Notes under the pieces: model-generated
What the model was told of the DNA's origin: nothing
Databases searched by the model: none
Seen by the model: only the letters and a program-made list of their open reading frames with translations
Position numbers and translations under genes: made by a program
Assembly (NCBI GenBank): GCA_001462345.1
Contig: LIUM01000019.1
Coordinates: 1 to 64,000, forward strand
Length of the DNA: 64,000 bases
Direction: 5' to 3'
Origin: Fibrobacteria bacterium AD312
GTDB taxonomy: Bacteria > Fibrobacterota > Fibrobacteria > Fibrobacterales > Fibrobacteraceae
In this document: positions 37,301 through 44,591 of the stretch, one piece after another
Layout: each line of letters opens with the position of its first letter
Position numbering within the stretch: the stretch's first letter is position 1

Positions 37301-38595
37301 GAATTTACAGTAAAGGTTGCTTGAGATTCAGCAGAAGCTCCTGCAGGGTCGGTTACTTTGAATGTAATGGTTTCTGAGCCATTCCATAGATTATTGGGAA
37401 TCAAAATATTGGCTTCTTTTCCTGCAATTTGAACTTTAAGACTTTTGTTGCCAGTCACACTCCATTTTAATTCTTCAAACGAATGATCAACATCTTTCAC
37501 TAATTTATCAAGAACTATTGGCTTAAACTGTTGCTTTTCATCAATCGTTTGATCAGTGATGCTGGAGATAAATTCTGGAGCGTCATTGACTGATTTCACT
37601 GTAAAGGATGTTTTAAAACTAGCAGAAGCGCCCTTTGAATCTGTGGCTGTGAAAGTAAAGGTTTCTGTAGGTCCGTTCCAATTTTCATTGGGGGTAGAAA
37701 TGGTAGCGATATTGGATTTATCAATAGAAGCCTTTAATTGATTGCCTCCGCTTACAGCCCATTTGATGGTGTTGATGTCATCATCTATATCGCTTACTAA
37801 TTCAGAAAGATTAATTTGTTCGAATTGATTTTTTTCGTTAATGGTTTGATCTGGAGCTTTTTGAACAATAGGAGGATCATTGATTGAACGAACAGTAAAG
37901 GATGCCGATGTTTTTGCACTTGCATATTCACCATCGGTGGCGATGAAAGTGATTTTGGCGGCACCGTACCAATTGGTATCTGGAATGACGATATTGGCCA
38001 TTCTGTTTTTATCTATAGTAACTGAGATGTCTCCAATCCCTTGTTCTTTGCCTATTGGTTGGACGTCGGTTTCCCAAATAATTTGTTCTTTAGGATGATC
38101 TTTATCTGTAACAAAATCATCTAATTTTATAACTGTAAAACTTTTCCCTTCATCAATAGTTTGATCAGGAATAGTTTTTAGTTCAGGGGGGTTGTTTACT
38201 GATTCTACAGTAAATGTTACCGTTTCAGAACCAGAGGCGTTCTTTGTGTCGGTTGCAACAAAAGTGATATCTTCAGAGCCATTCCAGTAAGCGTCAGGCG
38301 TTTTGATTGTTGCGATTCGGTCAGAAATGGTGACCTTCAGATCTTTTGCACCAGATACAGTCCATCGTATGGATGCAGGCTTATCTTCTTCATCTGAAAC
38401 ATATTGATCTAGTTTGATGGTTGCAAAAGAGCCGCCTTCTGAAATAGATTCACCTGGAATTCCATTCACAGCAGGTGCATGATTTTCTTGAGCTTTTGCT
38501 GCTGGTTGTTGAGCTTCTTGAGCGGTACCTGAAACCGCAAAAAACAACCCAATGGATACTAACAAAGCGGTAATAGACGTTTTCACTGAATTCAT
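31318..38595 (-). CDS. Giant exported protein of 22 Ig/cadherin-like domains in A-B-C triads
   Basis: The 2425-residue protein starts with a signal peptide (about 1-26, ending SGTAQ). From residue ~38 it consists of 22 related ~97-125-residue domains, each built as: (I/V)PxQxIxEKxxFxxIxLxxxVxDxDH, a W-centred strand, a YWNGSExITFTVTDPEGAS block and TFTVxSINDxP at the join. Acidic DxDH/DPDN motifs may bind calcium. One divergent tandem-95/VCBS-like domain follows (NGSVTINNRDGSFSYTPN, GLDEFTFKIKD), then a short basic end (TKKKKRRK). The domains repeat in groups of three; the first of each group has a longer loop, and in two of them this loop is Lys-rich. GGGAG precedes the ATG. A surface or periplasmic scaffold or adhesin is likely; no enzyme domain is seen. 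Confidence 0.93.
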   Translation of the reverse strand: MNSVKTSITALLVSIGLFFAVSGTAQEAQQPAAKAQENHAPAVNGIPGESISEGGSFATIKLDQYVSDEEDKPASIRWTVSGAKDLKVTISDRIATIKTPDAYWNGSEDITFVATDTKNASGSETVTFTVESVNNPPELKTIPDQTIDEGKSFTVIKLDDFVTDKDHPKEQIIWETDVQPIGKEQGIGDISVTIDKNRMANIVIPDTNWYGAAKITFIATDGEYASAKTSASFTVRSINDPPIVQKAPDQTINEKNQFEQINLSELVSDIDDDINTIKWAVSGGNQLKASIDKSNIATISTPNENWNGPTETFTFTATDSKGASASFKTSFTVKSVNDAPEFISSITDQTIDEKQQFKPIVLDKLVKDVDHSFEELKWSVTGNKSLKVQIAGKEANILIPNNLWNGSETITFKVTDPAGASAESQATFTVNSINDAPVFVKTIPNQFIDEKKKFTPINIDEFIKDPDHKNSDLSIDVSVKHQGKEPESGTLNVSVNEKHVANIEIPDTYWNGAAIVTFTVTDPEGATVKQDVTFTVKSINDIPVFKKIADQTVEEKSELSSVVLDEFLSDADHDLSKLNIELSGLKEIKASLNAKTREVSFKTPNINWNGSEILTVKATDPEGGSATTTMKLTVKSINDPPVLKDIPEQTIKEKQSFKPIELDNFVTDIDHEKNNLKWTVSGNKELKVVIDANRKMTITPPTIYWNGSETLNIKVTDPANASDERTVTFTIESINDLPEFTKKVDDQEIDEKKEFAPIKLGEMIKDPDHKLDELTWTFDVKAAPGSPKGYTPGLQVNLDAKHVATIQIPDKMWNGADQITFTATDPEGGKASVSAKFTVKSINDVPVLKKINDQTIDEKQSFAEIHLQEIVTDADHSFDKLKWTTSGEKDLKVIIKNGIASVTTPNNLWNGMEKITFTVTDPEGASAKQTAVFTVKSINDPPIMSDIKDQTIKEKQQFKEIELDNYVKDLDHDFKLLKWTVSGNKDLKATIDANRKATVTAPNPLWHGSETIKFTVTDPEGASDSRSVQFTIESINDQPIFVKDIQNQTINEKKTFAPISLNDFINDPDHNKNDLSWTFEVKPAPGAPKNYQTALQVKLDEKKVATVVTPNEYWNGAEQIVFTVTDPEGAKATSTVLFTVKSINDAPVLKKINDQSILEKESFASFNLSELVEDPDDPYSKLKWNITGAKDLKISMNKNGEVSISTPNKLWNGSEKITFAVSDPDGATAKQTATFSVKSINDPPVMKDIPSQTIKEKAAFKVISLDDYVNDLDHDNAKLKWKIEGNKDLKASLDQSRKLTVTAPNEFWHGSETLKITVTDPEGASDTRSVVYTIESVNDKPEFVKEIPDQEIDEKKQFIPIKLNDFIKDPDHKKEALTWSWKAVPVSAKAAPSKKRGKKAEAAPVAESPLKVNIDNKQIATIVIPDTYWNGAANITFTATDPEGGVASSTMKATVMSINDIPKISDKASKGETIREGGRFNTIDLSTLASDPDHKVTDLKWTITGNKNLKVEIKKDNTVIISVPHNQWFGKEELTFTVTDPEGGKDSHKMIFEATEVNDPPTISAIPGQKIKEKQTFKPIKLDDYVKDPDDKPSELTWTVSGQKNLKTEISSSRVLTVTAPYPHYNGEQESLVLIVKDKAGGASSIIVPFEITSVNDAPVIKDIPDQKIKEKGSFKSIPLDNFVEDLDHKKDKLVWDVKVENPNTPAPAPKKARKGKKGKKQEEAEVAPVADDVTVEIDDKRVANIKIASKFFHGERKVTFTVRDPEGAKDSKTIQLVVESVNDLPVLKPIPTQEIQEKESFKAVDLNAFVSDDDHPTSSLNFSVQNTRQLKASINAKNQLIVTTPDKYWFGEEKIILTVQDPEGGKAVQPILFKVEPVNDSPVIKGLKGQTIKEKEKFAPVDLGSVVTDPDNKPNELTWSVSGNKDLKVEIRGSKAMVMAPNPNWFGKETLIFTVKDKLGASASESVTFEVTPVNDPPQLKNIQPITIDEKKSFPQIDFSKLVSDPDNKLEDLYWTIDNGLPPSKDKKGRLTSGKPSTVKHELDFNIDQKGVLTIRTPDSFWNGSESVTINVFDPSGEKASITAKFTVKPVNDPPVVTAIEGQETLEGKGFKPIKLDNYVKDPDNKNHEIKWTVTGNRHLDVMITSGREALIKPKRLDWFGEETLVFTAKDPAGASDKSVAKFVVKHVNSVPVMRDIPDYTIKEDENNGVIAIIKLDQFARDKDHRFDELKWTFTGNKFLRVDHDRVRNELKVSQPYEHWNGSPETITFTVTDPEGASATTKAKFTVVAVNDAPVAVSQAYQTKEGEVLKVNATNGLMAGATDPDGEKPIEAVLVSKPQNGSVTINNRDGSFSYTPNKGFYGLDEFTFKIKDKGGLYSKVETAEINVSFKMKDVRKAEEVKKDEPAPAADTKQAPKTKKKKRRK

Positions 38596-38940
38596 TTATA
38601 TCTCCCATAAGGCCCTAAAAACAACATTAACCCGACCACGAAAAGGTTTTGTTGAGAACCCTACAAAATAAAAAACACCGGCACTAGGTGTGGCCATGAT
38701 GTGCAAAATATAACGTATTTAAAGAAAACGTGGTGTTTTTTTTCAAAAAAAAGATATTGGTTTTTTTTTGTTTACAAAAATTTATCCATTGAAAAATATA
38801 AGTCGTTGAAAAATAAGAAGTTATGGCGAGTAAACTAATTTCACTCCCCAAAAAACTTTTATTTTACTTAAAAAAAACTTAGAAAAAGCTTTCATTTTTC
38901 AAAAATGTTCGTATTTTTGTAGGACAGAGGGCTCAATATT
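38596..38940. other. 345-bp divergent gap between the giant gene and the sigma-factor gene
   Basis: No gene is seen. On the minus side, TATATTTTG (38704-38712, a nine-base near match to TAnnTTTG) would give the giant gene a ~100-base leader, which contains a small ACACC/GGTGT inverted repeat. On the plus side a TATTTTTG element (38912-38919) precedes the sigma-factor gene. The middle is A/T tracts with runs of T8-T9 and A7-A8. Confidence 0.5.
38912..38919 (+). promoter_or_regulatory. TAnnTTTG element before the sigma-factor gene
   Basis: TATTTTTG ends 21 bases before the ATG. It matches the TAnnTTTG consensus and leaves room for a GAGGG ribosome site. No TTG is seen at -33. Confidence 0.45.
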
Positions 38941-39708
38941 ATGGAAAAAATAGATGACAATTTAAAACAATTTCTGAAGGAAGTTAGGGGAACTCAAGTT
39001 CTTTCGCGCTCTGAAGAAATGCTTCTCTTTCAGTTAATGGCTCAAGGGAATAAAGAAGCTAAGCACAAGCTAGTGGTTGCCAATATCAAATTTGTTACCA
39101 AGGTGGCTTTACAGTATAAATCATCTTCTCTTTCTTCTGCAGACCTGATTAATGAAGGAACAATGGGATTAATTCGAGCAATCGAAAGCTATGACCCTTC
39201 TAGGGGGCTTAAGTTTATCTCTTATGCGGTTTGGTGGATTAGAGCCTATATTACTAGAGCTATTTATGAACAAGATACTTTAATTCGGTTGCCTTCCAAT
39301 CAACGTTGGCGATTAAATCAGGCTAGGCGATCTAATGAAAAAGTCGATGATATTGAAGAAAATGTAAAAGTGCTTATGCAGATGGGGTTATCTGGTGTTT
39401 CAATAGATTCTCCTATTTCCAACGCTACTACAGTGACTTTTGCAGATGTGATAGCATCTCCTCATAAGTCCACAGATGAAGAGAATGATGCCCTGATTTC
39501 GGTTCTTAAAAAGGAACTTTCTGGTCGAGAATATCAAGTGATTATTGATTTTTATGGTTTAAATGAGGTTTCTTCTAAAACATTGGGAGAAATTGCAAAA
39601 ACTCTTGAACTTTCGAGAGAACGGGTACGTCAGCTTCGAAATCAGGCTCTTCAACGTATTCGAAAAACGATGAATCGTACAGATTCTTCGTGTAGGTCGT
39701 ATTTATAG
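38941..39708 (+). CDS. RNA polymerase sigma-70 family factor, short Bacteroidetes-like primary type
   Basis: The 255-residue protein lacks region 1.1 and has region 1.2/2 (LLFQLMAQGNKEAKHKLVVANIKFVTKVA; LINEGTMGLIRAIESYDPSRGLKFISYAVWWIR), a short region 3, and region 4 with the helix-turn-helix KTLGEIAKTLELSRERVRQLRNQALQRIRK. LIRLPSNQ follows region 2. The short length resembles primary sigma factors of Bacteroidetes, which read -33 TTG / -7 TAnnTTTG promoters; such elements occur upstream of several genes here. Whether it is the housekeeping factor or a second RpoD-like one cannot be decided from the window. Confidence 0.93.
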   Translation: MEKIDDNLKQFLKEVRGTQVLSRSEEMLLFQLMAQGNKEAKHKLVVANIKFVTKVALQYKSSSLSSADLINEGTMGLIRAIESYDPSRGLKFISYAVWWIRAYITRAIYEQDTLIRLPSNQRWRLNQARRSNEKVDDIEENVKVLMQMGLSGVSIDSPISNATTVTFADVIASPHKSTDEENDALISVLKKELSGREYQVIIDFYGLNEVSSKTLGEIAKTLELSRERVRQLRNQALQRIRKTMNRTDSSCRSYL

Positions 39709-39740
39709 CTATAAAAAATGACAAAAACGACTAGATAGAC

Positions 39741-39748
39741 TATCTTTG
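39741..39748 (+). promoter_or_regulatory. TAnnTTTG element before the receiver-like/M23 gene pair
   Basis: TATCTTTG, 34 bases before the ATG at 39783 and after the sigma-factor stop, suggesting a separate promoter for the next two genes. Confidence 0.45.
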
Positions 39749-39782
39749 TGTTCACTGCAATTCTTTACAGACGGGTTTTTTT

Positions 39783-40193
39783 ATGAAATTTGTGTTTCTT
39801 TGCGATGCTAATTACCTCAAAGGCGATTTGGTTTCATTTGTGAATAACTTTCCTACCAATCATGAATTGGTCACAATGACTGCCGAAGAATTTCTTCAAG
39901 CAAAAGGCTTCTTGGAAGGAACTTTCGCTATTTTGGCTGAACGTTCCACATGGCAGAAAAATTTCAGCCTTTTCCGTTATTTTGGATTACTTCCTGTTCT
40001 TGAAGTGCTTCCTCTTGGCGTGGTTAGTCGTTCTCGTCGAGTGGAACCTTTGAAAGGTCGTAGCTCAGCTCGAGGTACAGAGGTGTACTTTAATCCTTCA
40101 TCATCTCCAGAAGAACTCTTTATGGCGATTGATAAATTCATCTCCGCTCCTCCATTTGGTTTTGTCTATTCTAGAGGTTCAGCGAAAGCGTAA
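39783..40193 (+). CDS. Small protein of unknown function, receiver-like
   Basis: I do not recognise this 136-residue protein. Its strand-helix order (KFVFLCDANYLKGDLVSFV at the start; GTFAILAER; LLPVLEVLPLGVVSR; and EVYFNPSSSPEELFMAIDKFI at the end) resembles a receiver domain without the phospho-aspartate. Its stop lies five bases before the M23 peptidase gene, so the two are co-transcribed. Because the following protein starts with a MinD/CpaE-like region, the pair may be a split version of CpaE, which has a pseudo-receiver joined to an ATPase. That link is my inference. Confidence 0.6.
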   Translation: MKFVFLCDANYLKGDLVSFVNNFPTNHELVTMTAEEFLQAKGFLEGTFAILAERSTWQKNFSLFRYFGLLPVLEVLPLGVVSRSRRVEPLKGRSSARGTEVYFNPSSSPEELFMAIDKFISAPPFGFVYSRGSAKA

Positions 40194-40198
40194 GGAAT

Positions 40199-41704
40199 AT
40201 GCGACGTCGAGTGCTAGAGTCTCTTGCCTCTCAGGGGGCTTTAGTTGCTTTCGTGTCGACTCCTAATGATTCTTTGGAGGCTTCAGAAGCAATTCTTTTA
40301 GCGCACTCTTTTAATACGAGTGCGCTTTCTCTTATTATTGACTTTCAGGGAATTTTTAAATCTTACTCTGTAAGATCATGTGAATCTCTTTTTTCAACTC
40401 GTTTTCACTTTAATGAAAGCATTGAAGAACAAGATGGTTTTGCATTATTGACTTCTAATGGAGTCTCTATTCCAGAAGATTCTCAATCGATACATTTGTT
40501 TTTACAAAATCTTGTTTCTCTTCAAAAACAACATCCATTTATTTTACTTTTTCTCCCAGCAGAACATACTTCTTTTTTTGAAAAACTTTTATCTGCTGTA
40601 CAGTTGATGGTTGTCTATCCAACGGATGAACAATCACTTTCAACTCTCTCAAAATCCATTTCTTCCATGGATGGATTGAGAAAAGAAAAAATTTTATGGC
40701 TTTTTTCTTTGTTGCCTAGTTCAAAAGAATTTCCTCGATTACATAAAGAAGTAAAAATATATTCAGACATTAAACAGAAGGCCGTGGAGACATGGAAAAA
40801 AGATTTTCCTGCTTTTGCTGTTGAAATAAAAAATATTTTAAAAATCCAAATTCTAAAAAAGAATCCTCTGGATGGATTTGCTCGTGTTTTTTTGAGCCTT
40901 TGGCCTTTGTTGCTTGTATTTGCTTTAATCATTCCTTTTCTAATTCCAAAAAAGTTGGAGCCAACCATTTCTAATTTGAGAGATGCTCGTCAAGAACGCA
41001 ATGCACTATCTGGTGCTCCTTATTTTTTATTTGAGTTTGATGGCAAAGAAACGTTACAACGTATAGGTCGCTATGCCGTTGGTCGTTTTAATGCTCAAGT
41101 CACTACAGAAAAAACATTAAATCAGTATGTGGAAGAAGTTCTTGAAAAAAATGGTTATCCAAAATCTTCATGGCGAAAAGAAAAAGTAAATATTCCGCCT
41201 CGGGGTACTCGTCTTCAATTTTTGCCTCCTGAATTTTTATCTCCAGCTAAAAATGATTCTCTTGGTCTTGCGTGGGGCTATTTCACTAGTCTTATCTCTG
41301 ATAGTATTGCTTATTTAACAGAATTATATCATGAATCACCAAAAGAAGTGGGGCGAGTGCATCGTGGAATTGATATTGCAAGTCGTCATGGAGCACGCAT
41401 ACTAGCACCCTTTGCTGCAAAAGCATGGACATTCAAAGATGAACGTGGTGGAGTTGTAATAGGCCTTGTTCATGAAAAGAAGGTAATGCTTTTTATGCAT
41501 TGTGATCAGCTTCTTTATTTGGATGGTCAAGAGGTGATGGCTGGTGATCCTATTGCAACGGTAGGTACAACAGGGCATACTACAGGTCCTCATGTTCATC
41601 TTGAAACAGGTATTGTTCAGAAGAAAGGGGATAAGTTTTTGGGGAATATTCGCTATAAAACTGTGAACCCCATCACTTGGTTCTATTTGCAAGTCAAAAA
41701 ATAG
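40199..41704 (+). CDS. Membrane M23 (LytM) peptidase with cytosolic MinD/CpaE-like domain
   Basis: The 501-residue protein has three parts. Residues 1-215 look like a degenerate ParA/MinD domain: GALVAFVSTPNDSLEASEA sits where the P-loop would be but lacks it, SLIIDFQG resembles the Walker B strand, and FILLFLP then LMVVYPTDEQSL resemble the later strands. A transmembrane helix follows at about 230-249. The rest is outside the cytosol and ends in an M23 domain (385-480) with H388-x3-D392, H434 and H465-V-H467, so the zinc site is intact and peptidoglycan crosslinks or peptides are the expected substrate. AAGGA precedes the ATG. The N-terminal call is uncertain; the M23 call is firm. Confidence 0.9.
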   Translation: MRRRVLESLASQGALVAFVSTPNDSLEASEAILLAHSFNTSALSLIIDFQGIFKSYSVRSCESLFSTRFHFNESIEEQDGFALLTSNGVSIPEDSQSIHLFLQNLVSLQKQHPFILLFLPAEHTSFFEKLLSAVQLMVVYPTDEQSLSTLSKSISSMDGLRKEKILWLFSLLPSSKEFPRLHKEVKIYSDIKQKAVETWKKDFPAFAVEIKNILKIQILKKNPLDGFARVFLSLWPLLLVFALIIPFLIPKKLEPTISNLRDARQERNALSGAPYFLFEFDGKETLQRIGRYAVGRFNAQVTTEKTLNQYVEEVLEKNGYPKSSWRKEKVNIPPRGTRLQFLPPEFLSPAKNDSLGLAWGYFTSLISDSIAYLTELYHESPKEVGRVHRGIDIASRHGARILAPFAAKAWTFKDERGGVVIGLVHEKKVMLFMHCDQLLYLDGQEVMAGDPIATVGTTGHTTGPHVHLETGIVQKKGDKFLGNIRYKTVNPITWFYLQVKK

Positions 41705-41758
41705 CTTGTAGTAAGAAAAAAATTACAAAAATGGGCTCGTTTTTTTTCAAAAACTAAA

Positions 41759-41766
41759 TAGTTTTG
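41759..41766 (+). promoter_or_regulatory. TAnnTTTG element before the small lipoprotein gene
   Basis: TAGTTTTG, 41 bases upstream of the ATG at 41808; fits the consensus. No TTG at -33. Confidence 0.4.
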
Positions 41767-41807
41767 TGTCTGGGAAAAGGATGGATGAAACATTTATAGG
41801 AGTATAC

Positions 41808-42245
41808 ATGAAATTACGCTTTTTCATTTTCTTTGTTTTCGCATCCTTGTTCTTAGGTTGTTCTTCTTTATCTATGCCAAAAGCAAAAGTAGTTGAACAT
41901 GAAGCTGATCGTACTATCCCTGCAATTGATGAAATGATCGTTGAAATGAAACAGGATTACATCACAAAGTGCTATGCTCCTGTAATTAATCGTGATCCAC
42001 CTGAAAATTCTTGTCAAACAGAACTTTTTCAAATGTTAGAACGTCGCTATCATACTAACTATAGCCAAAATCACGTTAATATGGCTTCAAATGACCTCTT
42101 TTTTAGAGATGTGGAAGTTCAGTTGAAGAAAATGGTTCGTACTGATCCAGGCGTTCGTAATGCCGTTAAAAATGGTGCTTTTACAAGTACTGACGAAATG
42201 CTTTCCTACTACAAAGGAAAGTATGCTTTTGAATCAAATCAATAA
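41808..42245 (+). CDS. Small lipoprotein of unknown function
   Basis: The ATG at 41808 has TAGGAG five bases upstream, so I reject an earlier in-frame start at 41766. The 145-residue product begins with a lipoprotein signal ([20 protein letters not shown]), and the mature part is mostly helical and charged with two extra cysteines ([19 protein letters not shown]) that could form a disulfide. I do not recognise the family. It follows the M23 peptidase gene but has its own TAnnTTTG element and a terminator after it. Confidence 0.75.
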   Translation: MKLRFFIFFVFASLFLGCSSLSMPKAKVVEHEADRTIPAIDEMIVEMKQDYITKCYAPVINRDPPENSCQTELFQMLERRYHTNYSQNHVNMASNDLFFRDVEVQLKKMVRTDPGVRNAVKNGAFTSTDEMLSYYKGKYAFESNQ

Positions 42246-42270
42246 AACTAAAGTTTCCTTGTTGTTATGG

Positions 42271-42313
42271 CGAAAGGCTTTTTGATTCAAATCAAGAAGC
42301 CTTTCGTTTTTTT
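42271..42313. terminator. Strong terminator after the small lipoprotein gene
   Basis: A long stem CGAAAGGCTTTTTGATT with AATCAAGAAGCCTTTCG (one G-U), then seven or more T. Confidence 0.85.
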
Positions 42314-42330
42314 ATATGGAACAATTTTAC

Positions 42331-42338
42331 TATATTTG
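42331..42338 (+). promoter_or_regulatory. TAnnTTTG element of leuCD
   Basis: TATATTTG, 29 bases before the leuC ATG; no -33 TTG. Confidence 0.5.
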
Positions 42339-42367
42339 TACAACCTTTTTTTTGTAATGGTAATTTT

Positions 42368-43774
42368 ATGGGTAAAAATTTATATCAGAAAGTATTTGAA
42401 AGTCATACTGTAGCTAAATTGCCAAGTGGTCAATTCCAGCTTTTTATTGGGCTTCATCTTTGTCATGAAGTCACTAGTCCTCAAGCTTTTGCCATGCTTC
42501 GCGAAGAAGGTCAAAAAGTTTTATTTCCTGAACGCACTTTTGCCACTGTAGATCATATTATTCCAACGACTGCAGCGGATCGAGTTCGTCCATTAAAAGA
42601 TGCTATTTCAGAAGAGATGTTCTCCCATATTGAAAAGAACACTAAGGATTTTGGTATTCGCTTTTTTGGTCCTTCGACGGAAGAACAAGGCGTGATTCAT
42701 ATTGTCGGTCCAGAAGAAGGCGTCACTCAGCCTGGTATGACTGTCGCTTGTGGTGATTCTCATACTGCAACTCATGGTGCTTTTGGTGCTATTGCCTTTG
42801 GTATTGGAACAAGTCAAGTGGCAGACGTACTTGCTACTCAAACATTAGCAATGAGTCCTTTAAAAACGCGTCGTTTAGTATTTACAGGTAAATTAAATAA
42901 AGGTGTAACAGCTAAAGATGTAGCTCTTGCTTACATCGCAAAGCTTGGCGTGAATGGCGGCGTTGGCTATGCTTATGAATTTGCAGGCCCAGTGATTGAA
43001 GCTATGGATATGGAAGGTCGTATGACTATTTGTAATATGGCTATTGAAGGCGGTGCTCGTGTGGGTTATTGTAATCCAGATGAGAAAACATTTGCCTTTT
43101 TGAAAGGAAAGCCATATGCTCCTAAGGCGGACAAATGGGATGCCGCGATTGCTTACTGGAAGTCTGTAGCAAGCGATCCAGATGCTTCTTTTGATGATGA
43201 AATTGAAATCAATTGCGATGATTTAGAACCTATGGTCACATGGGGTATTACTCCAGCGCAAGCAATTCAATTGAATGAAAACATGCCTAAAGTTAATGAT
43301 TTCTCAGATTCTGAACGAAAAGTGGTTGCTGAAGCATACGAATACATGGGTTTTGAAGAAGGATCCAAGATTTTAGGTACTTCAATAGATATTGCTTTTG
43401 TTGGTAGCTGTACTAATGGACGCCTTTCGGATTTACAAGCGGCTGCCGATATTATTAAAGGCAGAAAAGTGGCTTCCTCTGTAAAGATGTGGGTTGTACC
43501 TGGCTCAATGAAAATCAAAAAAGAAGCAGAAGCACTTGGTTTAGACAAAATCTTTACTGAAGCTGGGGCAGAATGGCGTGAAGCGGGTTGTTCCCTTTGT
43601 TTAGCCATGAACCCAGATAAATTACAAGGGCGTCAAATTAGTGCAAGCTCAAGTAACCGTAATTTTAAGGGACGTCAAGGAAGTCCTGCTGGACGTACTT
43701 TGTTAATGAGTCCTGCAATGGTGGCCGCTGCTGCTATTGAAGGTAAAGTTACAGACGTTCGCAAATACCTTTAA
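42368..43774 (+). CDS. leuC: 3-isopropylmalate dehydratase, large subunit
   Basis: LeuC carries the [4Fe-4S] cluster of isopropylmalate isomerase; cluster cysteines are in SCTNGR and [33 protein letters not shown] is the aconitase-family active-site block. Length 468 is normal. It pairs with leuD, whose ribosome site follows the stop. LeuCD also isomerises citramalate in the CimA isoleucine pathway, and cimA is in this window. leuA and leuB are not visible. TATATTTG lies upstream, and no leader peptide or T-box is seen in the 122-bp gap. Confidence 0.97.
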   Translation: MGKNLYQKVFESHTVAKLPSGQFQLFIGLHLCHEVTSPQAFAMLREEGQKVLFPERTFATVDHIIPTTAADRVRPLKDAISEEMFSHIEKNTKDFGIRFFGPSTEEQGVIHIVGPEEGVTQPGMTVACGDSHTATHGAFGAIAFGIGTSQVADVLATQTLAMSPLKTRRLVFTGKLNKGVTAKDVALAYIAKLGVNGGVGYAYEFAGPVIEAMDMEGRMTICNMAIEGGARVGYCNPDEKTFAFLKGKPYAPKADKWDAAIAYWKSVASDPDASFDDEIEINCDDLEPMVTWGITPAQAIQLNENMPKVNDFSDSERKVVAEAYEYMGFEEGSKILGTSIDIAFVGSCTNGRLSDLQAAADIIKGRKVASSVKMWVVPGSMKIKKEAEALGLDKIFTEAGAEWREAGCSLCLAMNPDKLQGRQISASSSNRNFKGRQGSPAGRTLLMSPAMVAAAAIEGKVTDVRKYL

Positions 43775-43784
43775 GGAGAATTTT

Positions 43785-44387
43785 ATGAGTATGCCTATTA
43801 TAAATGTGATAAAAGGTTCAGGAATTCCTTTACGAGGGAATGACATTGATACGGATCGTATTATTCCTGCTCGTTTTTTAAAGTGCGTGACTTTTGATGG
43901 TCTTGGTGATTTTGCTTTTGCTGATGATATTAAAGGTCTAGAAGCTCAAGGTAAAACACATCCTTTTCGCGATCCTATTTATGCGAAAGGCTCTATTCTA
44001 GTTTCTAATCAAAACTTCGGTTGCGGTTCCAGTCGTGAGCATGCTCCTCAGGCCTTAAAACGTTGGGGAGTGCGTGCCATTATTGCTGAAAGTTATTCTG
44101 AAATCTTTTTTGGAAACTGTGTTGCTTTAGGCATTCCATGTTATAAAGTGGATCATGCTACAGCAGAAAAAATTCTGGCTTGGATTGAAGCCAATCCATC
44201 AACAGAAATGGAAACCAGCACTCAAGAGAAAACCTTAAAACTTTCTAATGAAACGATTCCTTTAATTCTTGCTGATGGGCCTAGAGGTCAATTTTTAGAT
44301 GGCTCTTGGCATGCACGCGCTGCTTTGATGGCTAATATGGATAAGGTCGCGCAAGTAGCTTCTAATCTTCCGTACATGAAGTTTTAG
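43785..44387 (+). CDS. leuD: 3-isopropylmalate dehydratase, small subunit
   Basis: LeuD is the swivel-domain subunit that completes the active site with LeuC. PLRGNDIDTDRIIPARFLK at the start and NFGCGSSREHAPQAL are the family signatures, with SYSEIFFGNC following. The frame is open further upstream, inside leuC, but the ATG at 43785 has AAGGAG seven bases before it and gives the standard beginning (MSMPIINVIKGSGIPLRG). Length 200 is normal. It ends the leuCD operon; a terminator follows 30 bases later. Confidence 0.97.
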   Translation: MSMPIINVIKGSGIPLRGNDIDTDRIIPARFLKCVTFDGLGDFAFADDIKGLEAQGKTHPFRDPIYAKGSILVSNQNFGCGSSREHAPQALKRWGVRAIIAESYSEIFFGNCVALGIPCYKVDHATAEKILAWIEANPSTEMETSTQEKTLKLSNETIPLILADGPRGQFLDGSWHARAALMANMDKVAQVASNLPYMKF

Positions 44388-44416
44388 TTTAAAGCTCATT
44401 TTTTATTTAATTAATA

Positions 44417-44448
44417 GCTCCTTCAAAGAAAAATGAAGGAGCTTTTTT
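44417..44448 (+). terminator. Terminator after leuD
   Basis: The nine-pair stem GCTCCTTCA/TGAAGGAGC with an eight-base loop and six T. Confidence 0.85.
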
Positions 44449-44591
44449 GTTTTGAATATATTTTTTAATGCTAAAAATAATCACTTGTTTATATTTTATT
44501 GGAGCGCTTCATATTTTTATTTTTTATGGAAAAAGGTCTGCAAAAAAGAATTCTGTGTGGGGCTAGTTTAATTTTTTAAAGGAAAATTATA

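Noticed and set aside
31318-38595. Many long open frames on the plus strand opposite the giant gene (for example 36512-36946)
   Set aside because: They mirror the repeats, have no ribosome sites, and their predicted proteins are just the repeated antisense of the same domain motif.
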